From the NCBI GenBank assembly GCA_028564925.1, contig CM053029.1, positions 33,851,026-33,915,025 on the forward strand: 64,000 nucleotides of DNA, given 5' to 3'. This stretch comes from Lithobates sylvaticus. Its lineage: Eukaryota; Chordata; Amphibia; Anura; Ranidae. Both the position numbers and the translations under genes were made by a program. This document shows, piece by piece, positions 21,961-35,100 of this stretch. The notes under the pieces were generated by a model. The model had not been told where the DNA came from, ran no database searches, and worked only from the letters and a program-made list of their open reading frames with translations. Position 1 is the first letter of the stretch. Each line of letters opens with the position of its first letter.

Positions 21961-22820
21961 AGTCTTGTGGCTACACCAACATCTAATAGGGCAAATTTCT
22001 GCAGAGTATATACGCCAGGCCCCTACTTTCAAACATCCAACTTACAAACGACTCCTACTTGCAAATGGAAAGAGAAGACAGGAAGTGAGAGGAAATCTAC
22101 CCCTAGGAAGGGAAATTCTATCCTGTTAGATTTAATTTGGGAAAAAGGTATCTCCTCTCTACTGATACTTTATCACCAATCCTTGTTTCAATTAAAACCC
22201 CACTTTTTCCAAAAACATTTGTCATTGGACGGAAAGTGAGGTGACATGTTCTGAACAGATGTGCAAAGACAGCAAATGTTACAGGGGTGATAACCCCTCC
22301 CTATGTTCTCCAAAAAGCTTAAAAATAGATTTTTTTGGGATGGAGCTACACTTCATAATGTACCTGTTCAGATTCTACTTAAGAACAAACCTAAAGCCGC
22401 AAGTGGTTTTTAAATGGCTTCTTTTTTTCCTTTACAAATGTCATTTTGTGCAAGGACAGTTCTAAACACGGGAAACACATGCCACTTCACAGGCATACTT
22501 TAGACACCCCCCAGGTACCATATTTAAAGGAAAATTTCACTTTTTTTTTTTCACTTTATGCATCATTAAAATGACTGCTCCCGAAAAAACTTTAGTTTTT
22601 AAAAGTTCTTTTTGCATTGATATATGTCCCCTGGGGCAGGACCCGGGTCCCCAAACCTGTTTTATGACATTAACATGCATATTGGCCGTTGTAATTAGCA
22701 CTTTTGATTTCGAACGTTCGCGTCCATTATAATGTATAGGGTTCGAAAATTCGCACAAACTTTCGGTCCGTTCGAAGGTTCTGGTGCGAACCGAACCCGG
22801 GGGTGTTCGGCTCATCCCTA
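21961..22820 (+). other. hAT-A1 3' terminal region
   Basis: Non-coding. 22440-22820 is the conserved end shared with hAT-A2, including GGTTCTGGTGCGAACCGAAC before the terminal GCTCATCCCTA. An ATTAAA poly-A-signal variant lies near 22564. Short open frames show no domain. Confidence 0.7.
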
Positions 22821-22828
22821 ATGGACAC

Positions 22829-23305
22829 TAAAGAATCCACACTTCCACAGTACTGCCAAGGAGACAGAGAAGGTTCCAGGTACAGTGAGAAAGGTTCCCT
22901 TTCACCTTTGGTTACAAGTTTATTCTGTGTCAGAGACTTTTAGCAAGTTTCCGGATCACATTGTTGGCTGCCATACCTCTGGCTAGAGGTTTGTCCAGCA
23001 TTGAATTACCCAGCTGCGAGTGGCTACTCTCTGGGTTTGATTAGAGACATTCTGTGGATGTCAGCAGTTCAAGGTCCCTGAGTTTCTTCACCCTTGCCCT
23101 CTATTCTTATCTGAGACTGTGTTATATTGGATGTTACCACTGCAGAAATAAAAACCTTCAAAAGGACTTTTATTGTGTCAGCATCCAAAGTTGTTGGGTA
23201 CAAACCCTGGGAACCCCTGGACATTCACTGACAAGCCAAGCGGAGGTAACTAACCGGTAAGACCAAAAGTCTAGGCCGCCCCTCTGTGGGTTATGCCCGC
23301 TACAT
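22829..23305. other. Possible LTR-type fossil end
   Basis: Continuation of the sequence that hAT-A1 split. It contains AATAAA near 23148 and ends with GGTTATGCCCGCTACA, an LTR-like terminus. No matching TGTAGCGGG start was found, so this stays a weak call for an old, incomplete element. Confidence 0.3.
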
Positions 23306-23836
23306 GTCTATATATACACCATCTTCCAAAATTAGAATTTAGTATAGAATGATTTCATATTAGAATAGAATAGAAAATAATAGAAAAAATTAGACTAGAA
23401 AAAAAAAAACAGAACTGCATAGAATAAAATATAATATAAATTATTTTAGTTTCCATTGTTTTGATATTTGTTATTTTCCAATATATTCTCAAATTCAGAT
23501 TTTATACTATGTGAAATTTGAATTTCAGAAGACGGTCATATTCTTTTGTATTTTATTGCATTCTATTCAATTCTATTATATTCTTTACTATTCTATTTTT
23601 TTATTGTATATTCGATTTTGTTGTATTCTTTTTTTAGAAATAAATTTATATATTTTTCTAATTAGATTCAAATATGTTTTTTCGATTTCGATTCGAATTT
23701 GACCGCGGTTTTTCGATTCAAAACATTTCGGATTCCTTTAAATTCATTAGTATTGTAATTCGGATGCATCCGAATGTCGGAATAATGAAAAATTAGTCCG
23801 AATTTCGATTCGGAATGTAACGAAATGCACATGTCT
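23306..23836. mobile_element. AT-rich palindromic repeat with a hAT-B-type end
   Basis: 23330-23640 belongs to the TAGAATAG palindrome family. 23690-23836 matches the right end of hAT-B (58545-58686): TTCGATTC, CGGATGCATCCGAA, and the terminal AACGAAATGCACATGTCTA. The left end, TAGACATGTGCA, was not found nearby. The element ends exactly where the minisatellite array starts. Confidence 0.65.
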
Positions 23837-26800
23837 AGTGATGGGTAGATGGGACATGGAGGGCACAGACTGGGGAAGGGGTGTAATGGATAGATGGGAC
23901 ATGGAGGGCACAGACCGGGGGAGGGGTGTGATGGACAGATGGGACATGGAGGGTACAGATTGGGGGAGGGGTGTAATGGGTAGATGGGATATTGAGGGCA
24001 CAGACCGGGGGAGGGGTGTGATGGATAGATGGGACATGGAGGGTACAGACTGGGGGAGGGGTGTAATAGGTAGATGGGGCATGGAGGGCACCGACTGGGG
24101 GAGGGGTGTGATGGTAGATGGGACATGGAGGGCACAGATTGGGGAGGGGTGTAATGGGTAGATGGGACATGGAAGCCACAGACTCAGGGAGGGGTGTGAT
24201 GGGTAGATGGGACATGGATGGCACAGACTGGGGGAGGGGTGTAAAGAGTAGATGGGACATGGAGGGGACAGACTGGGGAGGGGTGTGATGGGTAGATGGG
24301 ACATGGAGGGCACAGATTCAGGGAGGGATGTAATGGGTAAATGGGATATGGAGGGCACAGACCGGGGGAGGGGTGTGATGGATAGATGGGACATGAAGGG
24401 TACAGACAGGGGGAGGGGTGTAATGGATAGATGGGACATGGAGGGCACAGACCGGGGGAGGGGTGTGATGGACAGATGGGACATGGAGGGTACAGATTGG
24501 GGGAGGGGTGTAATGGGTAGATGGGATATTGAGGGCACAGACCGGGGGAGGGGTGTGATGGATAGATGGGACATGGAGGGTACAGACTGGGGGAGGGGTG
24601 TAATAGGTAGGTGGGACATGGAGGGCACCGACTGGGGGAGGGGTGTGAAGGGTAGATGTGTTATGGAGGGGACAGACTGGGGGAGGGGTGTGATGGGTAG
24701 ATGGGACATGGAGGGCACAGATTGGGGAGGGGTTAATGGGTAGATGGGACATGGAAGCCACAGACTCAGGGAGGGGTGTGATGGGTAGATGGGACATGGA
24801 TGGCACAGACTGGGGGAGGGGTGTGAAGAGTAGATGGGACATGGAGGGGACAGACTGGGGGAGGAGTGTGATGGGTAGATGGGACATGGAGGGCACAGAC
24901 TGGGGAGGGGTGTGAAGAGTAGATGGGACATGGAAGGCACAGACTGGGGGAGGGGTGCAATGCGTAGATGGGACATGGAGGGGACAGACTGGGGGAGGGG
25001 TGCAATGGGTAGAAGGGACATGGAGGGGACAGACTGGGGGAGGGGTGTGAAGAGAAGATGGGACATGGAAGGCACAGACTGGGGAGGGGTGTGATGGGTA
25101 GATGGGTCATAGAGGGCACAGACTAGGGGAGGGGTGTGATGAGTAGATGGGACATGGAGAGCACAGACTGGGGGAGGGGTTAATAGGTAGATGGGACATG
25201 GAAGGCACAGACTGGGGGAGGGGTGTGAAGGGTAGATGGGACATGGAGGGGAAAGACTGGGGTAGGGGTGTAATTGGTAGATGGGACATGGAAGGTACAG
25301 ACTGGTGGAGGGGTGCAATGGGTAGATGGGACATGAAGGGCACAGACTGGGGGAGGGGTGTGAAGAGTAGATGGGACATGGAAGGCACAGACTGGGGGAG
25401 AGGTGTGAAGGGTAGATGGGACATGAAAGGCACAGACTGAGGGAGAGGTGTGAAGGGTAGATGGGACATGGAAGGCACAGACTGGGGGAGAGGTGTGAAG
25501 GGTAGATGGGACATGGAGGGGACAGACTGGGGGAGGGGTGTGATGGGTAGATGGGACATGGAGGGGACAGACTGGGGGAGGGGTGTGAAGAGTAGATGGG
25601 ATATGGAAGGCACAGACTGGGGGAGGGGTGTGAAGGGTAGATGGGACATGGAGGGGACAGACTGATGGAGGGGTGTGAAGGGTAGATGGGACATGGAGGG
25701 CACAGACTGGGAGAGGGGTGTAATGGGTAGATGGAACATGGAAGACACAGACTGAGGGAGGGGTGTAATGGGTAGATGAGTCATGGAGGGCACAGACTGG
25801 GGGAGGGGTGTGATGGGTAGATGGGACATGGAGGGCACAGATTGGGTGAGGGGTGTAATCTGTAGATGGGACATGGAGAGCACAGACTGGGGGACGGATG
25901 TGAATGGTAGATGGGACATGGAGGGGAAAGACTGGGGGAGGGGTGTAATTGGTAGATGGGACATGGAAGGCACAGACTGGGGGAGGGGGTGCAATGGGTA
26001 GATGGGACATGGAGGCCACAGACTGGGGGAGGGGTGCAATGGGTAGATGGGACATGGAGGCCACAGACTGGGGGAGGGGTGTGAAGAGTAGAGGGGAAAT
26101 GGAAGGCACGGACTGGGGGAGGGGTGTGAAGAGTAGATGGGACGTGGAAGGCACAGACTGGGGGAGGGGTGTGAAGGGTAGATGGGACATGGAGGAGACA
26201 GACTGGGGGAGGGGTGTGATGGGTAGATGGGACATGGAGGGCACAGACTGGGGGAGAGGTGTAATGGGTAGATGGGACATGGAGGGCACAGAGTGGGGGA
26301 GGGGTGTGAAGAGTAGATGGGACATGGAAGGCACAGACTGGGGGAGGGGTGTGAAGGGTAGATGGGACATGGAATTCACAGACTGGGGGAGGGGTGTGAA
26401 GGGTAGATGGGACATGGAAGGCACAGACTGGGGGAGGGGTGTGAAGGGTAGATGGGACATAGAGGGGGCAGACTGGGGGAGGGGGTGATGTGTAAATGGG
26501 ACATGGAGGGGACAGACTAGGGGAGGGGTGTGAAGAGTAGATGGGACATGAAAGGCACATACTGGGGGAGGGGTGTGAAGGGTAGATGGGACATGGAGGG
26601 CACAAACTGAGGGAGGGGTGTGAAGGGTAGATGGGATATGGAGGGCACAGATTGGGGGAGGGGTGTGATGGGTAGATGGGACATGCAGGGCACAGACTGG
26701 GGCATGGGAATAATAGGTAGATGGGACATGGAGGGCACCGACTGGGGGAGGAGTGTAATGGGTAGATGGGACATGGAGGGCACAGATTGGGGAGGGGTGT

Positions 26801-29800
26801 AATGGGTAGATGGGACATGGAAGCCACAGACTGGGGGAGGGGTGTAAAGAGTAGATGGGACATGGAGGGGACAGACTGGGGGAGGGGTGTGATGGGTATA
26901 TGGGACATGGAGGGCACAGGATGGGGGAGGGGTGTAATGGGTAGATGGGATATGGAGGGCACAGACCGGGGGAGGGGTGTGATGGATAGATGGGACATGA
27001 AGGGTACAGACTGGGGGAGGGGTGTAATAGGTAGGTGGGACATGGAGGGCACCGACTGGGGGAGGGGTGTGAAGGGTAGATGTGTCATGGAGGGCACAGA
27101 TTTGGGAGGGGTTAATGGGTAGATGGGACATGGAAGCCACAGACTCAGGGAGGGATGTGATGGGTAGATGGGACATGGATGGCACAGATTGGGTTAGGAG
27201 TGTGATGGGTAGATGGGACATGGAGGGCACAGACTGGGGGAGGGGTGTGAAGAGTAGGTGGGACATGGAAGGCACAGACTGGGGGAGGGGTGTGATGGGT
27301 AGATGGGTCATAGAGGGCACAGACTAGGGGAGGGGTGTGATGGGTAGATGGGACATGGAGGGGACAGACTGGGGGAGGGGTGTGAAGAGTAGATGGGATA
27401 TGGAAGGCACAGACTGGGGAGGGGTGTGAAGGGTAGATGGGACATGGAGGGGACAGACTGATGGAAGGGTGTGAAGGGTAGATGGGACATGGAGGGCACA
27501 GACTGGGAGAGGGGTGTAATGGGTAGATGGAACATGGAAGACACAGACTGAGGGAGGGGTGTAATGGGTAGATGGGTCATGGAGGGCACAGACTGGGGGA
27601 GGGGTGTGATGGGTAGATGGGACATGGAGGGCACAGATTGGGTGAGGGGTGTAATCGGTAGATGGGACATGGAGAGCACAGACTGGGGGACGGGTGTGAA
27701 TGGTAGATGGGACATGGAGGGGAAAGACTGGGGGAGGGGTGTAATTGGTAGATGTGACATGGAAGGCACAGACTGGGGGAGGGGTGCAATGGGTAGATGG
27801 GACATGGAGGCCACAGACTGGGGGAGGGGTGCAATGGGTAGATGGGACATGGAGGCCACAGACTGGGGGAGGGGTGTTAAGGGTTGATGGGACATGGAAG
27901 GCACAGACTGGGGGAGAGGTGTGAAGGGTAGAAGGGACATGGAAGGCACAGACTGGGGGAGGGGTGTGAAGGGTAGATGGGACATGGAGGGGACAGACTG
28001 GGGGAGGGGTGTGATGGGTAGATGGGACATGGAAGCCACAGACTCAGGGAGGAGTGTGATGGGTAGATGGGATATGGAGGGCACGGACTGGGGTTGGGGT
28101 GTGAAGAGTAGATGGGACGTGGAAGGCACAGACTGGGGGAGGGGTGTGAAGGGTAGATGGGACATGGAGGAGACAGACTGGGGGAGGGGTGTGATGGGTA
28201 GATGGGACATGGAGGGGGCAGACTGGGGGAGGGGGTGATGTGTAAATGGGACATGGAGGGGACAGACTAGGGGAGGGGTGTGAAGAGTAGATGGGACATG
28301 AAAGGCACATACTGGGGGAGGGGTGTGAAGGGTAGATGGGACATGGAGGGGACAAACTGATGGAGGGGTGTGAAGGGTAGATGGGACATGCAGGGCACAG
28401 ACTGGGGCATGGGAATAATGGGTAGATGGGACATGGAGGGCACCGACTGGGGGAGGAGTGTGATGGGTAGATGGGACATGGACGGCACAGACTGGGGGAG
28501 GGGTGTGAAGAGTAGATGGGACATGGAAGGCACAGACTGGGGGAGGGGTGCAATGGGTAGATGGGACATGGAGGGGACAGACTGGGGGAGGGGTGTGAAG
28601 AGAAGATTGGACATGGAAGGCACAGACTGGGGGAGGGGTGTGATGGGTAGATGGGTCATAGAGGGCACAGACTCGGGGAGGGGTGTGATGAGTAGATGGG
28701 ACATGGAGAGCACAGACTGGGGGAGGTGTGTTATGGGCAGATGGAACATTGAGGGGACAGACTGGGGGAGGGGTGTAATAGGTAGATGGGACATGGAAGG
28801 CAAAGACTGGGGGAGGGGTGTGAAGGGTAGATGGGACATGGAGGGGAAAGACTGGGGGAGGGGTGTAATTGGTAGATGGGACATGGAAGGCACAGACTGG
28901 GGGAGGGGTGCAATGGGTAGATGGGACATGGAAGGCACAGACTGGGGGAGGGGTGCAATGGGTAGATGGGACATGAAGGGCACAGACTGGGGGAGGGGTG
29001 TGAAGAGTAGATGGGACATGGAAGGCACAGACTGGGGGAGAGGTGTGAAGGGTAGATGGGACATGGAAGGCACAGACTGGGGGAGAGGTGTGAAGGGTAG
29101 ATGGGACATGGAGGGGACAGACTGGGGGAGGGGTGTGAAGGGTAGATGGGACATGGAGGGGACAGACTGATGGAGGGGTGTGAAGGGTAGATGGGACATG
29201 GAGGGCACAGACTGGGAGAGGGGTGTAATGGGTAGATGGAACATGGAAGACACAGACTGAGGGAGGGGTGTAATGGGTTGATGGGACATAGAGGGCACAG
29301 ATTGGGTGAGGGGTGTAATCGGTAGATGGGACATGGAGAGCACAGACTCGGGGACGGGTGTGAATGGTAGCTAGGACATGGAGGGGAAAGACTGGGGGAG
29401 GGGTGTAATTGGTAGATGGGACATGGAAGGCACAGACTGCGGGAAGAATGCAATGGGTAGATGGGACATGAAGGCCAGAGACTGGGGGAGGGGTGTGAAG
29501 AGTAGAGGGGAAATGGAAGGCACAGACTGGGGGAGGGGTGTTAAGGGTAGATGGGACATGGAAGGCACAGACTGGGGGAGAGGTGTGAAGGGTAGAGGGG
29601 ACATGGAAGGCACAGACTGGGGGAGGGGTGTGAAGGGTAGATGGGACATGGAGGGGACAGACTGGGGGGGGGGGGTGTGATAGGTAGATGGGACATGGAA
29701 GCCACAGACTCAGGGAGGAGTGTGATGGGAATATGGGACATGGAGGGCACAGACTGGGGGAGGGGTGTGAAGAGTAGATGGGACGTGGAAGGCACAGACT

Positions 29801-31275
29801 GGGGGAGGGGTGTGAAGGGTATATGGGACATGGAGGAGACAGACTGGGGGAGGGGTATGATAGGTAGATGGGCCATGGAGGGCACAGACTGGGGGAGAGG
29901 TGTAATGGGTAGATGGGACATGGAGGGCACAGATTGGGGGAGGGGTGTGAAAAGTAGATGGAACATGGAAGGCACAGACTGGGGGAGGGGTGTGAAGGGT
30001 AGATGGGACATGGAATTCACAGACTGGGGGAGGGGTGTGAAGGGTAGATGGGACATGGAAGGCACAGACTGGGGGGGTGTGAAGGGTAGATGGGACATGG
30101 AGGGGGTAGACTTGGGGAGGGGGTGATGTGTAAATGGGACATGGAGGGGACAGACTAGGGGAGGGGTGTGAAGAGTAGATGGGACATGAAAGGCACATAC
30201 TGGGGGAGGGATGTGAAGGGTAGATGGGACATGGAGGGGACAAACTGATGGAGGGGTGTGAAGGGTAGATGGGACATGGAGGGCACAGATTGGGGGAGGG
30301 GTGTGATGGGTAGATGGGACATGCAGGGCACAGACTGGGTCATGGGTATAATAGGTAGTTGGGACATGGAAGGCACAGACTGGGGGAGGGATGCAATGGG
30401 TAGATGGGACATGGAGGGTAAAGACTGGTGGAGGGGTGTAAAGAGTAGATGGGACATGGAAGGCACAGACTGGGGGAGGGGTGTGATGGGTAGATGGGAC
30501 ACTTAGGGCACAGATTGGGGGAGGAGCGTAATGGGTAGATGGGTACATGGAGGGCACAGACTGGGGGAGGGGTGTGAAGAGGAGATGGGACATGGGGTGC
30601 ACAGACTGGGGGAGGGGTGTGAAGGGTAGATAGGACATGGAGGGGACAGACTGGGGAAGGGGTGTGATGGGTAGATGGGACACGGAGGGCACAGATTGGG
30701 GGTGGGGTGTAATGGGTAGATGGGATATGGAGACCACAGACTGGGGGAGGGGTGTAATGGGTAGATGGGACATGGAGGGCACAGACTGGGGGAGGGGTGT
30801 GAAGAGTAGATTGGACATGGAAGGCACAGACTGGGGGAGGGGTGTGAAGGGTAGATGGGACATGGATGGAACAGACTGGGGAGGGGTGTAATGGGTAGAT
30901 GGGACATGGAGGGCACATACTGGGGGAGGGGTGCAATGGGTAGATGGGACATGGAAGGGACAGACTGGGGGAGGGGTGTGAAGGGTAGATTTGACATGGA
31001 GGGGACAGACTGGGGGAGGGGTGTGATGGGTAGATGGGACATTGAGGGCACAGACTGGGGGAGGGGTGTGAAGAGTAGATGGGACATGGAGGGCACAGAT
31101 TGGGGAAGGGGTGTAATGGGTATATGGGACATGGAGGGCACAGACTGGGGGAGGGGTGTGAAGAGTAGATAGGAAATGGAGGGCACAGACTTGGGGAGGG
31201 GTGTGATGGGTATATGGGACATGGAGGGCACAGACTGGGGGAGGGGTGTAATTCGTAGATGGGATATGGAGGGTA
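23837..31275 (+). repeat. 45-bp G-rich minisatellite, ~165 copies
   Basis: The unit is GGTAGATGGGACATGGAGGG followed by CACAGACTGGGGGAGGGG and TGTGAAG or TGTAATG. A period of 45 equals 15 codons. One plus-strand frame (GRWDMEGTDWGRGVK) and all three minus-strand frames (for example MSHLPITPLPQSVPS) have no stop in the consensus, which creates many long but meaningless open frames, up to 523 codons. Variants recur in blocks. A unit with ACATGCAGGG appears at 26681, 28386 and 30319. A multi-unit block at about 25555-25960 recurs at 27355-27760 and, in part, at 29100-29410. The array therefore grew by copying groups of units. Confidence 0.97.
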
Positions 31276-31287
31276 AAATATGTCTAA

Positions 31288-31471
31288 AGCCCCATACACA
31301 CTATCAGATTTTCTGCTGATTTTTTTCCTTCAGATTTACCAAAACCAAGTAGTATGATGTGAAACCTTAGGAGTTTCAATTTCTATGCAATCAGGCAGGC
31401 CCTTGCACTACTTGGTTTTGGTAAATCTGAAGGAAAAAATCTGCAGAAAATTTGATAGTGTGTATGGGGCT
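31288..31471. mobile_element. PIF/Harbinger-like foldback MITE, 184 bp
   Basis: AGCCCCATACACACTATC and GATAGTGTGTATGGGGCT open and close arms of about 67 bp that run to ACCAAAACCAAGTAGT and its complement. TAA flanks both sides (31285-31287 and 31472-31474), fitting the 3-bp TWA target of Harbinger elements. Confidence 0.8.
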
Positions 31472-31474
31472 TAA

Positions 31475-32058
31475 TAATCTCTGGATGCCCAGCGAATACA
31501 GAGGCGATGACCGGTCAGTATCATGGGAAGTGATTTCTAATAAGAGGAGATGTTTGATCTCCAGATATCAGACAATATGAGGAGGACAGGTTGGAATTTT
31601 TCATTATGAAGTAATGATCTGTTTCAGATATCACTTCATACAGTGGTCCAGTCTTTATGGACAGGATGGTAACAGCAGAATCCCAAGACGGCTTTAAGTA
31701 AACCTTCACCCCCCCCACCTTTATCTCATTCCCTTCTTATCACCTCCTCCCACATAATCAAACAATGTTTTAAATAAATGTTTTGGAGAAAACATCCCTA
31801 CATCTCCTAGTTTCTTGCCTCAGTGATAATGAAGTATTCAGACCCCACGGCCTTCTAGATTTCCCAAATTGTGCAAATTATGCAACCTAGGAGTCCTTGG
31901 GGTACTATATTGTGGGGGGTTGTCTGTTTTTCCTGGTTGTTGAGGTGGTGCGGTGTATGCATGTCATCATGGGGCAACCTGCAAGAATCTGGAGGAGAAA
32001 GGCAGCCCTGATGAAGTCAGAAGAAGATGGCAGCATAGGAATGGGTGTCACATACATG
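31475..32058. other. Unassigned single-copy-looking sequence
   Basis: No recognisable gene or element. It has a C-rich run at 31710-31720 and no frame longer than about 90 codons. It is one of few stretches here without visible repeat structure. Confidence 0.4.
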
Positions 32059-32061
32059 TTA

Positions 32062-32836
32062 TGCCGCATACACACGATCAGACTATCCGCCGGACAATCC
32101 ACCCGTGTGTGGGCTCTGGCGGACTTTTTCTTCCCAGCAGTCCGGCGGACAATCTGCCTGTCTGTGTGCTAGCCCGCTTGACTTTTCAAATGAACAGACT
32201 TGCCCACACACGGAGTAAAGTCTGTTCATTTTGAACGTGACTCCAGGTAGACGGGACTAGCGAAGGAAGTCAATGTCGCCGCCTCCATCGGTGAGATTGA
32301 CACCTTGCTAGCCCCCGTCGCCTGGTATGGATTTAAAGGGGAACCCCTACGCCAAAAAAACAGCGTGGGGTCCCCCCAAAGTTCATACCAGACCCTTATA
32401 CGAGCGCGCAGCCCGGCCGGTCAGGAAAGGGGATGGGGACGAGCGAGCGCCGCCCCCCCTCCTGAGCCGTACCAGGCCACGTACCCTCAACATGGAGGAT
32501 GCTTTGGGGAAGGGGGGCCCTGCGGACCCCCCACCCAAAGCACCTTGTCCCCATGTTGATGAGGACAAGGGCCTCTTCCCGTGCTCGGATAAGGGTCTGG
32601 TAGGGACTTTGGGGGGATCCCCATGCCGTTTTTTTAGCGTAGGGGTTCCCCTTTAAATACATATGAGGCGACGGGGTTGGCAAGGTGTCAATCTCGCCGA
32701 TGGAGGTAGCGAGATTGACTTCCTTCGCTAGTCCTGTCTACCTGGAGTCACATTCAAAATGAACAGACTTTACTCCGTTTGTGGGCAAGTCCGTTCGTTC
32801 AGAAAGTCCAGATGGTCTGATCGTGTGTATGCGGCA
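32062..32836. mobile_element. PIF/Harbinger-like foldback element, 775 bp
   Basis: TGCCGCATACACACGATCAG and its complement CTGATCGTGTGTATGCGGCA form the ends; TTA flanks both sides (32059-32061, 32837-32839). The inverted arms run for about 350 bases, including GACTAGCGAAGGAAGTCAAT and AAAGGGGAACCCCTACGC with their complements, so the element is almost one long palindrome. The central part (32330-32660) is related to 44640-45020 inside hAT-A2. Confidence 0.85.
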
Positions 32837-32839
32837 TTA

Positions 32840-33240
32840 GTGGAGCTTGAGGTGATGAGGGGGGCCTCTTGCACAATTTCTGTCCAAGCACCCCTAGTGG
32901 TGGGGACAGGGACTGCTAGGGCAGTGGAAGGGCACAGGTGCCAGGTAGGTATTTTAGAAAACTTGAACATGGAGATGCTGAGGTTGGATGAGCAGAAGTG
33001 AGGCATCAGATCACAAGCTGAGTTCAGTATCAGCAAAGCAGATAGGTACATAATCCTGATCAGAGTCAAGGTCAGGGACAGGCAGGGGATGGCAATGTGC
33101 TGGCAGCAAGGTACAAAATCAGCAGGCAGAACCTTAATCAAAAGGCCAGGTCAGGGTCGCTAACATGGATAAGAAGCAGACATAAGCAGACAATGGAATC
33201 CAAAGAATAGTCAGATCATGTAGCTGGGTCAGTAACAGGT
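32840..33240. other. Unassigned sequence
   Basis: Rich in CAGG and AAGG words and without coding potential. With 34249-34340 it may be one older sequence split by the piggyBac MITE. Confidence 0.35.
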
Positions 33241-34248
33241 TTAACCGCTTCCCGACCGCCTCATGTAGATATACGTCTACAGAATGGCACGGGCAGGCAA
33301 AAGCACGTACCTGTACGTCCCCTTTAATTGCCTGCCCGTGGGTCACGCGCGCGCGCGCCAGCGGCGCGTTCGCAATCCGGTTGGGAGCTCCGTGACCCCG
33401 GCCGCGGGACCAGCGGACCCGATCGCCGCTGGTGTCCCGCGATCGGGTTACGGAGCTGAAGAATGGGGAGAGGTATGTGTAAACAAACCTCTCCCCGCGC
33501 TTCCTACTCTGCCTGTCATTGATTGGCTGTTCCCGGTCATCGGGAAAGCCGATCAATGACGTCAGACGTCAGCCCCGCCCCCTAATGTAAAAAAACACAC
33601 ACACGTCACAGCCCATAAACCCTCCCCTCCCCCTAGTGGTTAATTGTTTCACTACAACTGTCATTTATACAGGAATTAATGCATTTAAATAGCATTGATT
33701 GCTGTATAAATGACAATGGTCCCAAAAATGTGTCAAAAATGTCCGATGTGTCCGCCATAATGTCGCAGTCACAAAAAAAATCGCTGATCGCCGCCATTAC
33801 TAGTAAAAAAAAAAATATTAATAAAAATGCTATAAAACTATCCCCTATTTTGTAAACGCTATAACTTTTGCGCAAACCAATCAATAATCGCTAATTGCTA
33901 ATTTTTTTTACCAAAAATATGTAGAAGAATACGTATCGGCCTAAACTGAGGAAAAAAAAGGTTTTTTTATATATTTTTTGGGGATATTTCTTATAGCAAA
34001 AAGCAAAAAATGTTGCATTTTTTTCAAAATTGTCGCTCTATTTTTGTTTATAGCGCAAAAAATAAAAACCGCAGGGGCGATCAAATACCACCAAAAGAAA
34101 GCTCTATTTGTGGGAAAAAAAGGACGCCAATTTTGTTTTGGAGCTACGTCGCACGACCGCGCAATTGTCAGTTAAATCGACGCAGTGCCGAATCGCAAAA
34201 GGGGCCTGGTCCTTTGGCTGCCAATTGGTCCGGGACTGAAGTGGTTAA
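33241..34248. mobile_element. piggyBac-like MITE 2
   Basis: Starts TTAACCGCTTCCCGACCGCC and ends GGGACTGAAGTGGTTAA, with TTAA at both ends. The interior has a GC-rich part with an alternating CG run near 33347-33358, and an AT-rich part. It has no transposase. Same family as 11417-12581 and 41568-42787. Confidence 0.85.
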
Positions 34249-35100
34249 GCAGGCTTTCAGGAACACAAGTCACAAGGATAAAGCTGAAGACCATCCAGAA
34301 ATGATGCTAGACAGGCCTCAGGTTTGAATAGGCTGCCAGGCATCAGGATCTGTGGACATGCCAGTGCGTCCACATGTGCACCGTGGTGCATGCGTGTGCT
34401 TACGCATGCTCATTCTCTCATGTCCAGATACAAACAGCCACGCAGCATTGTGCCTTTCCTTATGGCATCATTGATTGATATGGTGTTGGAGGCCAGCTCC
34501 ACTGAAATGCATGATTCTAATTCATAGCAGGAGGCATTGCCAATTTTAGTTCCTCTCCACTCCTGAAATTCTGGTACAGCCGTGCATGGTAGCCAATCAG
34601 CTTCTAACTTCAGCTTGTTCAATTAAGCTTTGACAAAAAAAAAACTGGAAGCTGATTGGTTTCTATGCAGAGCTGCAATAGATTTTGCACTCTCCAGTTT
34701 TAGTAAATCAACCCCGGTGCATTGCAACAGCAGTAAAACATGTAAAATGTGGAAAAATCTAGTAACAATTGTATTGATGGAATTTTTATGCACTATTCTT
34801 TTTATAGAACAAGATGGACAGTTCGTTTTACCTGAAGTACATTTTTATTTCCATATGGGAAGAAGGTAATACAACAAATACAACTTCATACTGCCAGGAT
34901 ATTTAAGTAAACACTTGGTACCTCTGTATCCAAAATGTACTAGGCCAAGTTACACCGTCAGTTTACCCAAATCTGATATTTCAATGTTTGATGGATGCTG
35001 GAGAGTTACACCCCATGACTATCTTTTCTATCTCAACCCAATGTGTGCCCATTTTAAAGGGGGCTTCCACCATCCCTGCTAGATTTTATATTTATTCTAT
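34249..35100. other. Unassigned sequence with a short inverted repeat
   Basis: 34590-34670 holds AGCCAATCAGCTTC and GAAGCTGATTGGTT as an imperfect hairpin, followed by TTTTGCACTCTCCAGTTTTA, a MITE-like remnant. Nothing else is recognised. Confidence 0.4.

Larger units (their letters stand above)
13456..22820 (+). mobile_element. Autonomous hAT element A1, 9.4 kb
   Basis: Starts TAGGGATGGGC and ends GCTCATCCCTA, flanked by an exact 8-bp duplication ATGGACAC (13448-13455 and 22821-22828). Order inside: subterminal hairpin (13466-13507), palindromic CCAAT/TATA leader (13628-13768), 61/64-bp tandem array (13918-17911), transposase gene (17923-21171), two families of tandem repeats (21279-21960), and a 3' end (22440-22820) shared with element A2 at 60300-60653. 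The open gene and exact flanks suggest a young and possibly active copy. Confidence 0.93.

Noticed and set aside
23747-31299. Many long open frames (up to 523 codons) with 15-residue repeats such as MSHLPITPLPQSVPS
   Set aside because: They arise because the 45-bp minisatellite has no stop in four frames. They overlap on both strands, have no unique sequence or domain, and begin or end wherever a variant unit adds a stop.
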